A stretch of 37,614 bases of DNA, taken from an uncultured Mobilibacterium sp. Its GTDB lineage: Bacteria; Bacillota; Clostridia; Peptostreptococcales; Anaerovoracaceae. Shown here piece after piece: positions 23,528 to 31,645 of the stretch (position 1 is its first letter; every line of letters starts with the position of its first letter). The notes under the pieces are model-generated. The model was not told where the DNA came from. It saw only the letters and a list, made by a program, of their open reading frames with translations, and searched no databases. Location: NCBI GenBank assembly GCA_947254375.1, contig CAMYCF010000009.1:1-37614 (forward strand), read 5' to 3'. A program made the position numbers and the translations under genes.

Positions 23528-24348
23528 ATCTCAACATGAACGATTTTCTTGATCAAAAAATACACGCCTATATTCGATAAAATAACGAAAGCCATTATCG
23601 CCCTTCCGATCCACGAATCGTACATCGGAGCTATGTAGTCCGGAGACGTCATGTTCAGGAAACAGATCACGATGACCGGCATCAGAAAAATGACGAGCCC
23701 CTCGCTTTCCTTTCTTCGCACGAGTTCCGTTATCTCCCTCTCTATGCTCATCTTGTCGATTATCACACCGGCGGCCTTCTTGAGCGCGATTATCAGGCTC
23801 GCACCCGTCGCCTTGCATGTCGAATAGATCGTGACGAAATCGACCATGTCCTCTATGCCGCTCCTGACAGCGAGATCCATCAGGACGTCGACATCGTTCT
23901 CGTTGCCCACTTCCAGCCGGTCGTACACGGTCCTCATCTCCGACACGAGCTCGCAGTCGCTGCCGTGGACATCCTCGAGCTCCGGTATCGCCGCTTTTAT
24001 CGCGTCTTTCATCGATCTTCCCGATCCCACCGCCGTCGATATCATAAAAAGGAAGTCCTTGAACTGCTCCGTCATCCGCCTTTTTCGCCTCCCGAGCAAA
24101 AATCCCTCGACCTGCTCTTTTATTTTCCCGATAAAAGGTATGATCAAAAGCGCGAAAAAAACATTCCTGAAGCATACGAGCGACACGGCCGCACCGATCG
24201 AAAACACGGCTGCATAAAAGCCGGCAGTCTCGTTTTCCGAAAGCTCGTACTTCCTGTAATCCTTGGCCTCCGCCGCCGTGCCGGGATCCCATTTTGCAGG
24301 CACCACAGCCCTTTTCTCCTCTGATCTATTCAGCACCGGCAGTTCCAT
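23524..24348 (-). CDS. tadB: TadB-like inner-membrane pilus assembly protein
   Basis: 274 residues. Two membrane helices (about 44-75), a cytoplasmic GspF-type bundle (FKDFLFMISTAVGSGRSMKDAI...ELEDVHG; DFVTIYSTCKATGASL; IEREITELVRRKESEG) and two more helices at the C-terminus. AAAGG lies just before the ATG, which overlaps the end of cpaF by 23 nt. It forms the membrane platform with TadC. Confidence 0.9.
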   Translation of the reverse strand: MELPVLNRSEEKRAVVPAKWDPGTAAEAKDYRKYELSENETAGFYAAVFSIGAAVSLVCFRNVFFALLIIPFIGKIKEQVEGFLLGRRKRRMTEQFKDFLFMISTAVGSGRSMKDAIKAAIPELEDVHGSDCELVSEMRTVYDRLEVGNENDVDVLMDLAVRSGIEDMVDFVTIYSTCKATGASLIIALKKAAGVIIDKMSIEREITELVRRKESEGLVIFLMPVIVICFLNMTSPDYIAPMYDSWIGRAIMAFVILSNIGVYFLIKKIVHVEI

Positions 24349-25603
24349 GACCTTTCATCCTTCCCCTTCCGACAAGTTTGTTCCCCGTGCTTACGAGCCT
24401 TCCAGATCCGTCCGGCGCATAAAGATAATTGAGGACGTAATCCCTGCCGTCGTATCCGACGAGCTCTGCCACCTCGACGACCCTCCGCCTTCCGTCCGCT
24501 TCCCTCTTAAGGTGCACGAAAACATCTATCGCGTTCGCGATCTGATTCTTAACCGAATAGAGCGGTATCGGCGACTCCATGATGTACATCGTCTCAAGCC
24601 TGTTCAGCATACCTTTTATCGAATTGCCGTGGCCGGTCGACATACTGCCGTCGTGGCCCGTGCTCATCGCCTGTATCATGTCGACGACTTCCTTCCCCCT
24701 CACTTCACCGACGATTATCCTGTCCGGTCTCATTCGGAGACTCGTTTTTATCAGCATCGCCATGTTCACCTCGCCTTTCCCGATCGAGTTGGCGTTCCTG
24801 CACTCCATGTGCACCTTGTTGTTCAGCCGGTCGAGCTTCAGCTCCGACGAATCCTCTATTATGATCGTCCTTTCGTCCTCCCCGATCGCCATTGCGAGAG
24901 CGTTCAGAAAAGTCGTCTTCCCGGAAGAAGTCCCTCCGCTTATAAAAATGTTGTATCCTCCCGCCACGAGCGATGATAAAAAATCGCTGCATTCCCGCGT
25001 CACTGTCCCGTACGCTATCAGATTCTCCATCGATATCGAGACCTCCGAAAACTTTCTTATCGTCAGTATCGGTCCGTTCAGCGCGACGTTCTTAAGGACT
25101 CCGTTCACCCTGTATCCGCACGGGAGCCTGGCATCGACTATCGGATTCGCTTCGTTCACCTCCCTGTGAACGTCCGATGCGAACATCCTTATCATGTTCT
25201 CGAGCTCTTCTTCCGAAGTGAAAGCGTCATCGATCTCAACTAACTTCCTTTTCCTCTCTGCAAATATCCTGAACGGCCCGTTTACCATAATTTCGTTAAC
25301 GTCTTCATCTTCGATCAGCCCGTCCAAGATCCCGTACCTGCTGCGGGTACGCTTAAACACGCTGTTTATAACGGTTTCAAGCTCATTTATCCCCACTTTG
25401 CGCATGCGCTCTGACGAAAAGAACATATTTTCGATTTTTCGAAGAAGCTCCTCATCGCCGAGTTCCGCCTTGCTTTCGCTCAGATATCGTTTGACCTCCG
25501 ACGTGAGAAGATCTATCTCTTCCGCGCATTTGATGACGGTCTCCCGCTCTGTCAGATCCTCACAGAGATCCCTGTTTCTGTTCAGCCTCTTCCTTACCCG
25601 CAT
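24326..25603 (-). CDS. cpaF: CpaF/TadA pilus assembly ATPase
   Basis: About 425 residues, VirB11-type secretion ATPase that powers pilus assembly. Visible: the NTD block LEDEDVNEIMVNG-like (DGLIEDEDVNEIMVNGP), TIRKFSE, Walker A GGTSSGKTT, the Asp box (IIIEDSSELKL), Walker B (RPDRIIVGEVRGKEVVDMIQAMSTGHDGSMST, His box included). The frame is open back to 25675, but that would overlap the upstream gene by 116 nt. AAAGGAAG before the Met at 25603 makes it the better start, still overlapping by 44 nt. Confidence 0.95.
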   Translation of the reverse strand: MRVRKRLNRNRDLCEDLTERETVIKCAEEIDLLTSEVKRYLSESKAELGDEELLRKIENMFFSSERMRKVGINELETVINSVFKRTRSRYGILDGLIEDEDVNEIMVNGPFRIFAERKRKLVEIDDAFTSEEELENMIRMFASDVHREVNEANPIVDARLPCGYRVNGVLKNVALNGPILTIRKFSEVSISMENLIAYGTVTRECSDFLSSLVAGGYNIFISGGTSSGKTTFLNALAMAIGEDERTIIIEDSSELKLDRLNNKVHMECRNANSIGKGEVNMAMLIKTSLRMRPDRIIVGEVRGKEVVDMIQAMSTGHDGSMSTGHGNSIKGMLNRLETMYIMESPIPLYSVKNQIANAIDVFVHLKREADGRRRVVEVAELVGYDGRDYVLNYLYAPDGSGRLVSTGNKLVGRGRMKGHGTAGAE

Positions 25604-26570
25604 ATGTTTCGGACTTCCTTTCATATCCAAGCATCTTTGCCGCCAGATCCTCAGCCTTGATATCGAGCTTCTCATCGTACGGCTCTGCTCCGATAAAAAT
25701 CACATCTTTCCCGCTTTCACCGTCCCCCTGCCGCTCCGCCGCATCTTTGACGGCGGTAAAAAGCGCCCTGCTCGCCCTGTCCCGAACGGCATCGATAAAA
25801 ACCGCGTTCCTGCACCTCCCCGTTATCTCCATGGCCGCCTCGGTATACGCCTCCCCGACCACGAAAACTACAGTATCGAAACAGTTCCTGCAGAGGTACT
25901 CGCTCACCCTTAAGAGCTCGTCGCCGATGAGCCGGCAAAGCGGATTTATCGCATCCTCGATCTTGAACCTGTAGACTCCGTAGGCATCTTTTTCGAAAAA
26001 CGCTTCCCTCGGGAACTTCCTCCCCACCTTTATGTAGTACATGAGCATCCTGAAATTCCCGGTCCCCTCCTCACAGATATTCGTCCTGTCAAAGAACATC
26101 AGCGGAAAAAGAAGCACGTTACCTTCGCTCAGATACGCCAGCTGCGAAGCGAGCGAATCCCCGAACGCTGCGGCATTTTCAGCACACCCGGCCGAAAGCA
26201 CGCTCACGGATGTCACAAACCCGAAATCTTTCGTTTCCTCGCCGCTCCAAAGAAAGTAAAAAAGCCTGAGCTTCGAAACTATTTCGCGGACCGGCAGATA
26301 CTTGAAGATCACATACGGTCCGCTCTCATCCGCATCCTCGCCCCGCGCCTCCGCGGTCATGTCCTCCGTCAGAAAAACTATCCCTCTTCCAAGCTGCTCG
26401 ATCACATCGCGGTCCACCGACTCCGGCTCCGCATCCGTAACGATCATTGTCCTGCCCGCGCGCTCTCCGTCGTTCCCCGCATCGATATAGATATCCTCAT
26501 ATCTCCCGACGATCACGCTTGCCAGAACACTCATGTATTCCCTGTCTCTCATAACGAACTTCAGTTTCAT
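25560..26570 (-). CDS. TadZ/CpaE-like protein lacking a Walker A motif
   Basis: 336 residues. Its place before cpaF, a receiver-like N-terminal region (to about 110) and a MinD/ParA-like second half (VTSVSVLSAG...) fit TadZ/CpaE, which localises the Tad machine. The usual GGVGKT loop is replaced by SAGCAENAAAFGD, and no other P-loop is visible, so ATP binding is probably lost. The ATG at 26570 has GGGAGGTCGTC in front; a GTG 15 nt upstream is in frame but lacks its own site. The start region is a perfect 19-bp duplication (see findings). Confidence 0.7.
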   Translation of the reverse strand: MKLKFVMRDREYMSVLASVIVGRYEDIYIDAGNDGERAGRTMIVTDAEPESVDRDVIEQLGRGIVFLTEDMTAEARGEDADESGPYVIFKYLPVREIVSKLRLFYFLWSGEETKDFGFVTSVSVLSAGCAENAAAFGDSLASQLAYLSEGNVLLFPLMFFDRTNICEEGTGNFRMLMYYIKVGRKFPREAFFEKDAYGVYRFKIEDAINPLCRLIGDELLRVSEYLCRNCFDTVVFVVGEAYTEAAMEITGRCRNAVFIDAVRDRASRALFTAVKDAAERQGDGESGKDVIFIGAEPYDEKLDIKAEDLAAKMLGYERKSETYAGKEEAEQKQGSL

Positions 26571-26605
26571 GACGACCTCCCGCACTCATGACGACCTCCC
26601 GCACG
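26568..26605. repeat. 19-bp tandem duplication of a ribosome site plus ATG
   Basis: Two adjacent copies (26568-26586 and 26587-26605) of catgacgacctcccgcac, identical over 18 bp with the 19th base different only at the outer edge. Read on the minus strand each carries GGGAGG and an ATG. The downstream copy starts the TadZ-like gene. The upstream ATG (26589) is out of frame and opens a 30-codon reading frame that overlaps the real start. Confidence 0.92.
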
Positions 26606-26656
26606 AAAACTTTAGCACGAAAAAATTTCCCCTTCGGCACCGCTTTTTTTTGCACT

Positions 26657-26680
26657 AAAAAAGGGATGCACTGCATCCCC
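26657..26680 (-). terminator. Terminator downstream of tRNA-Leu
   Basis: GGGATGC (26673-26679, minus) pairs with GCATCCC (26663-26669) around a 3-nt loop, followed on the minus strand by six T (26657-26662). It ends the tRNA-Leu transcript and isolates the pilus operon from it. Confidence 0.88.
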
Positions 26681-26698
26681 TTGATCTTTCGGTAAAAA

Positions 26699-26782
26699 TG
26701 GTGCGCGGCGGGGGACTCGAACCCCCACGGATCTCCCGCCGGAACCTAAATCCGGTGCGTCTGCCAATTCCGCCAGCTGCGC
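26699..26782 (-). tRNA. tRNA-Leu (UAG)
   Basis: 84 nt including an encoded CCA (26699-26701, minus). Anticodon loop TTTAGGT between CCGGA and TCCGG gives anticodon TAG. The long variable arm (GGCGGGAGATCCGTG) is of class II leucine type, and the T-arm is GGGGG-TTCGAGT-CCCCC. The acceptor stem GCGCAGC/GCCGCGC has one A-C mismatch at 5-68. Confidence 0.95.
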
Positions 26783-26797
26783 TTCACTATTCACGTA

Positions 26798-26864
26798 TTT
26801 TACCGCATAAGTTATAAATTAGCTATAAGTTTTTACCGCATGAGCGGCACTTTTTTTACCGCAT
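26798..26864. repeat. Three copies of ATGCGGTAAAA before tRNA-Leu
   Basis: The 11-mer TTTTACCGCAT (minus strand ATGCGGTAAAA) occurs at 26798-26808, 26831-26841 and 26854-26864, filling most of the 81-nt gap between the tRNA and the end of the L,D-transpeptidase gene; the last copy runs into its stop codon. No clear promoter for the tRNA stands out. Confidence 0.85.
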
Positions 26865-29563
26865 CAATAGTAAACGAATACGAGCGTTCCCGCGCCGACC
26901 CTTGAATAGAGAGACTGCGCTCCTCCGTACGGCATGTTTACGCAGCCGTGGGAACCGCTGCTGTAGTATATGTCTCCGCCGAATTCGCTTCTCCAGCTGG
27001 CATCGTGGAATCCGATACCTCCGTTGAACGGCATCCAGAAAGTGACGGCGGATGCATACTTGGAACCGTCGGCGTTCGTTCCCCTGAGGGTAGCCGGCGA
27101 CGATTTGTAACTTATTTTATATATGCCCGACGGCGTCCTGTGTCCCGGGCCGCCCGTAACGACAGGCGATGTCAAAACGACTTCCCCGTTCGAGACGAAA
27201 TAGACCTGTTGAGCCGAAAGGTTTACCTCGACTCTGGTCCCGAGATCGTCTTTGAATTCCTCTTCCTTGACGTACAGGGTCGCCGCGCCGCCGTCTTTTG
27301 CGGCTTTCATTATCGAATCCGCAGTTTTTTCCGAATCGGCGCTGCTGTTGATCGCGTAGTTGTAAAGCTGTTTTTTGCCCTGGATCGTGTCGACCGTGAC
27401 GGCAGCCCTCTTGTAATTGCCCGCCACTTCATCGGCCAAAGCCTTGGCTCCGTCCTTGCTGTAGATAGGGCCTTTCTTCGAGTACTGGATGACCTTGCTG
27501 AGCTGTTTAGGCGTTATGCTTATGGTGCCTCCGTCAGACGTCGTTATCTGCATGCCCGGCGCAAGATATTTTTGGTCGAACTTCAGCTCGTCTGCGAGGT
27601 CCTTTTCCTTTATTTTAGGAAGGGCTACATACTTCGATCTCTTGAAGCTGAAATTTTCTTTTCTCGGGTCTTCGTTGCGCTGCTTTGCGATCGCCTTTGC
27701 AACCTTTATATAATCCGTGTTCTGCCCGTAGACCTCTTTCACTATCGCCATGGTATCGAGATCGATATACGCGTCGGCAGTAGGGGTTATATCTGCAGGA
27801 TCCGGCGCCGCCTTCTGAAGTTCAGCCGCGGTAGTATCTTCTCCGCGTTTTACCTTCAGTTTTACCGTATAGTCCGCTTTAGAGCCTATCCAAAGGCGTG
27901 GATCTATCCCGGATATGCGCATGCGTTTTTTGAGATCTTTTTTTATCGAATACTCGAAGTGCGTATCTACCCGGCCGATCTTTTCACCGTCGACGGTCAC
28001 ATCGATTTTGTTCTGCTCGGCGTCCACTTTCTTGGCCGCCTTGTCAACGGAAAGACCTCCGACCTTCACGCCGTCGATCCTTGCATCCTGCGCAAAAGTC
28101 TTGGTGTTAAAAGCTTTCAGCGTCAGGCCCGCAATGACGACCACGATGATCGCGGCTATAGCGACCCACTTCTTCCATTTGGTGCCTTTGCCTTTGCCCT
28201 CGTCGTCTCGGCGCTTCGATCCGCCTTCTTTATCTTTCTTTGTAAAAAGCTTCTTCCGCTTTCCTGCCGATGATGCATCTCCCTCCTCAATGAAGGCAGC
28301 CTCTTCTTTCCCGGCATCTTCAGCTTCTTCTTTGTCAGCCTCTTTGTCGTCCCCTTCTTCGGTCCCTTCAGCTTCTTCGGCCTCTGCAGCGACGGATGTC
28401 TCGGCAACATCTTTCGTGCTATCAGGCGTTTCTTCGCCGGCATCGGTCACATCTGTTTCCTCGGCGCCTTCGAATTCTTCTTCCGGTGCTGCACTTTCAG
28501 GTGCTTCTTCACCTGCGACTTTCTCGGCGCTTTCTTCTATGCCCTCAGCGCTCTCAGGCGCGCTCTTTTCTTCACGCTCCTCGGCATCTTCCGCACCGTC
28601 GGCAGGTTCCTTCCCTTCATCATCCGCCGGTTCATCGTCATAATGACCGTACCATTCGTAAGGGAACGCCCTATCCGGGTACAGATATCCCTCTTCTCCG
28701 TCCTTTAATATTGGTTCTATAGGGGTGTATTCATCTTCCGGATTTTTATCGTCAGCGGCGGTCTCAGATGTGCCTTCATCCTCAGATGCGACTTCCGCTG
28801 CGTCCTCAGGTTTTACTTCGGATGTATCCTCCGATGCATCTTCATCCTTCGCAGCGCCTTCGTCTTCCGAAGCGCTTTCGGCTTCCTCATCTTCTGCCTC
28901 TTCCGTTTCATCCAAAGGAGCGATCTCATCCAAAAGAGCGGTCCCGGCTTCGGGAGCGGCCTCATCCTCTGAGAAAGCCTCTTCCGAAACAGGTTCTTCT
29001 TCGGCTGTAGGCGCTTTACCTTCGCCGGATCCTTCAACGGGAACAACCGCTTCATCAGCTTCAGCTTCTTCTGCTGTTGCTGCTTCATCAGCTTCAGCCT
29101 CTGTTGCTGCTTCCGAGGCCGTTTCATCTATCAGATCTTCCGTATCCGAAGTTTCGTCAGAGGCATCTGAACATTCAGCATCTTGAACGCTTTCGTCATC
29201 GGCGTATTCCGAAGCTTCCGGCTCACCGTCTTCGCGCCAGTGTTTTCCTTTATAAGCGTCCTCTTCCGGACCCTCATCCTCCGAAAGTTCTTCATCCTCC
29301 GAAAGGCCTTCACCCTCCGAAAGATTTTCATCCGAATGTTCGGCGTCCGAGATCTCATCGCCCGTTTCGGCGTCGCCGCGAGTCCCTTCTTCAGTCTCTG
29401 CATCGGAAACGGTCCCGGCCTCATTCAAATCGAAATCAATGCTCTCATCATCGATCGAAATATCATCCGTTTCGTCGGTAAAATACTCCTCGATCGCTCT
29501 CTCCGCATTGTCGATATTTGCCTGACTTTTAGTCAGCCTTCTTTTACTGTTACCATTAGTCAT
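26864..29563 (-). CDS. Membrane-anchored L,D-transpeptidase (YkuD) with a very long acidic cytoplasmic domain
   Basis: 899 residues. From the C-terminus: a YkuD domain with HDASWRSEFGG and the catalytic motif SHGCVNMP (Cys874), then upstream a peptidoglycan-binding-type region (about 490-775) and one membrane helix (466-484). It should cross-link or tailor peptidoglycan by 3-3 bonds outside the cell. Residues ~20-430 are an extremely Glu/Asp/Ala/Ser-rich low-complexity domain predicted to be cytoplasmic, broken by an aromatic island (PDRAFPYEWYGHYDDEP, about 297-313) and ended by a Lys/Arg-rich patch (434-466). The ATG at 29563 has GGAAAG upstream. A promoter lies at 29656-29683. Confidence 0.93.
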   Translation of the reverse strand: MTNGNSKRRLTKSQANIDNAERAIEEYFTDETDDISIDDESIDFDLNEAGTVSDAETEEGTRGDAETGDEISDAEHSDENLSEGEGLSEDEELSEDEGPEEDAYKGKHWREDGEPEASEYADDESVQDAECSDASDETSDTEDLIDETASEAATEAEADEAATAEEAEADEAVVPVEGSGEGKAPTAEEEPVSEEAFSEDEAAPEAGTALLDEIAPLDETEEAEDEEAESASEDEGAAKDEDASEDTSEVKPEDAAEVASEDEGTSETAADDKNPEDEYTPIEPILKDGEEGYLYPDRAFPYEWYGHYDDEPADDEGKEPADGAEDAEEREEKSAPESAEGIEESAEKVAGEEAPESAAPEEEFEGAEETDVTDAGEETPDSTKDVAETSVAAEAEEAEGTEEGDDKEADKEEAEDAGKEEAAFIEEGDASSAGKRKKLFTKKDKEGGSKRRDDEGKGKGTKWKKWVAIAAIIVVVIAGLTLKAFNTKTFAQDARIDGVKVGGLSVDKAAKKVDAEQNKIDVTVDGEKIGRVDTHFEYSIKKDLKKRMRISGIDPRLWIGSKADYTVKLKVKRGEDTTAAELQKAAPDPADITPTADAYIDLDTMAIVKEVYGQNTDYIKVAKAIAKQRNEDPRKENFSFKRSKYVALPKIKEKDLADELKFDQKYLAPGMQITTSDGGTISITPKQLSKVIQYSKKGPIYSKDGAKALADEVAGNYKRAAVTVDTIQGKKQLYNYAINSSADSEKTADSIMKAAKDGGAATLYVKEEEFKDDLGTRVEVNLSAQQVYFVSNGEVVLTSPVVTGGPGHRTPSGIYKISYKSSPATLRGTNADGSKYASAVTFWMPFNGGIGFHDASWRSEFGGDIYYSSGSHGCVNMPYGGAQSLYSRVGAGTLVFVYY

Positions 29564-29655
29564 TTCGTCTTTCCAAATCAGTTTTCGTTAAAAAAATTAA
29601 GATCAGCAATATTTCTTTTCGCAGTAAAAAAGTTGCGGTCGTGTGCAACATAAAA

Positions 29656-29683
29656 ATTTTACCATAATCCTACAATACTGCAA
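29656..29683 (-). promoter_or_regulatory. Promoter of the L,D-transpeptidase gene
   Basis: Minus strand: TTGCAG (29678-29683), 16 nt, TAAAAT (29656-29661), roughly 85 nt before the ATG. It diverges from the promoter at 29755-29782. Confidence 0.6.
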
Positions 29684-29754
29684 CACAAAAAGCCGTTTAT
29701 TTTGCCCCCGTTCAGTTATAATTTCAATATAGGCAAAATTTTTTTCAAAAAGGG

Positions 29755-29782
29755 TTGCATCCGATAAAAAAGTGGTTATAAT
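29755..29782 (+). promoter_or_regulatory. Promoter of the rubredoxin/Fur module
   Basis: TTGCAT (29755-29760), 16 nt, perfect TATAAT (29777-29782). The gene begins 53 nt on. A Fur-type operator lies immediately downstream. Confidence 0.8.
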
Positions 29783-29786
29783 GAAG

Positions 29787-29801
29787 TAATAATAGTTATC
29801 A
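29787..29801 (+). promoter_or_regulatory. Fur/PerR-type 7-1-7 operator
   Basis: TAATAAT-A-GTTATCA matches 12 of 14 arm positions of the Fur consensus TGATAAT-N-ATTATCA. The dyad extends to 21 bp (29784-29804). It covers the expected transcription start of the promoter at 29755-29782, where a bound repressor would block RNA polymerase. The operon's second gene encodes a Fur-family protein, which suggests autoregulation. Confidence 0.65.
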
Positions 29802-29834
29802 CTTTTATTAAAAGCGATGCGAGGTGATCACAAA

Positions 29835-31247
29835 ATGGCTCAATACAAATGTCAACTTTGCGGATACATTTTCGACGAGGAAGTCGAAGGTAAAAAGCTT
29901 GAAGATATCGAGCAATGTCCGCTCTGCGGTGCGCCTAAGGACATGCTGATCCTCGAAGACGGGAGTCAGGACCGTGCCGCAGTAAAAGAAATGGTAAAAG
30001 CGGCAACATCGGCTCCGGAGCGTTCTCTCGAATACGATAAAAGCACTTTTAAGCGCGACCCGAAAACGCGTTACATGGACGCCATCCACGACATGGCAGT
30101 TTCGGGAGCTTCGATCTCGGCGGCGATGAGCACAAAGATGCCGATGCCTAACTGGGACGACATACTCCTTCTCGGAGCACAGCTCGACCCGATGCCTCTG
30201 TTCGACGAAGAGCCGGTCGACACGACGACGGTCATCGGAAAACACGCAAAGAAGCCGATGATACTGGAGAACCCGATATATGTATCGCACATGTCGTTCG
30301 GCGCCCTTTCAAAGGAAACTAAGATCGCTCTTGCAAAAGGAACGGCAGCTGCAAAGTCCGCTATGTGCAGCGGCGAAGGCGGAATCCTTCCTGAAGAAAT
30401 GGCGGCGGCCGATAAATACATTTTCGAATACGTACCTAACAAGTACAGCGTTACGGGTGAAAATCTCAAAAACGCCGACGCGATCGAGATAAAGATCGGT
30501 CAGGGCACGAAGCCGGGAATGGGCGGTCACCTTCCGGGAGCAAAAGTAACACCTGAGATAGCGGCGGTAAGGGAGAAACCCGTCGGAGAAGACGTAAAGA
30601 GCCCTTCGAAATTCGCTGAGATAACTTCGAAAGAAGATCTCAAAGCCCTCGTTTCAGAACTCAGGGAAAGGTCCGAAGGTCGTCCTATAGGAGTAAAAAT
30701 AGCGGCCGGAAGGATCGAAAGAGACCTCGCCTTCTGCGTATTTGCGGAACCGGACTTCATCACCATAGACGGAAGAGGCGGAGCGACAGGCTCGAGTCCT
30801 TTCCTTCTGAGAGAAGCCACGAGCGTTCCTACGATCTACGCGCTGGCACGCGCCAGAAAGTACCTCGACGAAGTCGGCTGCGACGCCTCGCTGATCATAA
30901 CGGGCGGACTGAGAGTCTCGGCTGATTTTGCAAAAGCAATAGCGATGGGCGCCGATGCCGTAGCGATAGCCTCAGCAGCACTTATAGCACTCGCATGTCA
31001 GCAATACAGGATATGCGGTTCCGATAAATGTCCTGTCGGCGTAGCCACTCAGGATCCGGAGCTCAGAAAGAAACTCGACGGAGAAGCCGGCTCTCAAAGG
31101 CTCGCGAACTTCCTGAACGTTTCACTGGAGGAGCTCAAAACATTCGCCCGTGTAACCGGACACAGCAACCTGCACGACCTGTGCATGGACGACCTTTGCG
31201 CGATAAACCGTGAGATCTCCGAATACACCGGCATATCTCATGCGTAA
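29835..31247 (+). CDS. Rubredoxin-glutamate synthase-like FMN protein
   Basis: 470 residues from the chosen Met. An N-terminal rubredoxin module (YKCQLCGYIF ... CPLCGAPKDM) is joined to a GltB-type FMN domain: SHMSFGALSKE, GQGTKPGMGGHLPG, IDGRGGATGSSP, and GGLRVSADFAKAIAMGADAV for phosphate binding. It also has the Cys set C-x5-C-x4-C (CQQYRICGSDKC) that holds a [3Fe-4S] cluster in glutamate synthase. It lacks the amidotransferase domain, so it is not a normal GOGAT. A redox role with electrons entering through the rubredoxin is likely; the substrate is unknown. GAGGTGAT precedes the ATG at 29835; an ATG 18 nt upstream lacks a good site. The Fur-like gene starts 14 nt later. Confidence 0.85.
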   Translation: MAQYKCQLCGYIFDEEVEGKKLEDIEQCPLCGAPKDMLILEDGSQDRAAVKEMVKAATSAPERSLEYDKSTFKRDPKTRYMDAIHDMAVSGASISAAMSTKMPMPNWDDILLLGAQLDPMPLFDEEPVDTTTVIGKHAKKPMILENPIYVSHMSFGALSKETKIALAKGTAAAKSAMCSGEGGILPEEMAAADKYIFEYVPNKYSVTGENLKNADAIEIKIGQGTKPGMGGHLPGAKVTPEIAAVREKPVGEDVKSPSKFAEITSKEDLKALVSELRERSEGRPIGVKIAAGRIERDLAFCVFAEPDFITIDGRGGATGSSPFLLREATSVPTIYALARARKYLDEVGCDASLIITGGLRVSADFAKAIAMGADAVAIASAALIALACQQYRICGSDKCPVGVATQDPELRKKLDGEAGSQRLANFLNVSLEELKTFARVTGHSNLHDLCMDDLCAINREISEYTGISHA

Positions 31248-31261
31248 GAAAGGAGAAATCA

Positions 31262-31645
31262 ATGTCTAAACAGAGAGATCTCGTCCTGTCGATACTCGAA
31301 TCAAACGACGGTCACGTCACGGCCGACGATGTATATCTCGAAGCCAGAAGATCGATGCCGTCGATATCAATGGGCACCGTTTACAGGAACCTCTCTCAGC
31401 TTTCTTCAGAAGGTCACATAAGGGAGGTCCACATACCGGGTGCACCGAGCCACTACGAGAAGATCAGAAAGCCACACGGCCACATGATCTGCGTCCGTTG
31501 CGGCAAGATCACCGACATGCCCCCTGCAGACATAGACAAACTGCAAAAAGCGTTAGGCACGGAGATACTTTCCTACAGCTGCTCGGTCCACTATCTTTGC
31601 CCGGATTGCAAAAAAGCGGTCGAAGATGAAAAAAAGGCAGATTAA
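31262..31645 (+). CDS. Fur family transcriptional regulator (PerR-like)
   Basis: 127 residues. Winged-helix DNA-binding half (RDLVLSILES...TADDVYLEARR...SMGTVYRNLSQL) then a dimerisation half with two CxxC pairs (CVRC, CPDC) for structural zinc and the metal-site set H-Y-E plus HGHMIC. The place where PerR has an Asp carries Glu (HYEK), so peroxide sensing is not assured; PerR-like or Fur-like are both open. GGAG lies before the ATG. It likely represses its own operon through the operator at 29787-29801 and probably the rubrerythrin gene next door. Confidence 0.88.
   Translation: MSKQRDLVLSILESNDGHVTADDVYLEARRSMPSISMGTVYRNLSQLSSEGHIREVHIPGAPSHYEKIRKPHGHMICVRCGKITDMPPADIDKLQKALGTEILSYSCSVHYLCPDCKKAVEDEKKAD

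Noticed and set aside
26948..28273. 441-codon plus-strand frame opposite the L,D-transpeptidase
   Set aside because: Antisense shadow caused by the biased codons of the acidic and repeat regions; no recognisable protein features.
29272..29330. CRISPR-like short repeats
   Set aside because: The near-copies of tcctccgaaag lie inside a coding region for Ser/Glu/Asp repeats; spacing and unit length do not fit CRISPR.
29821..29837. Earlier ATG at 29817 for the rubredoxin-GltS gene
   Set aside because: GAGGTGAT lies between the two ATGs at correct distance from the second, which also gives the standard rubredoxin N-terminus.
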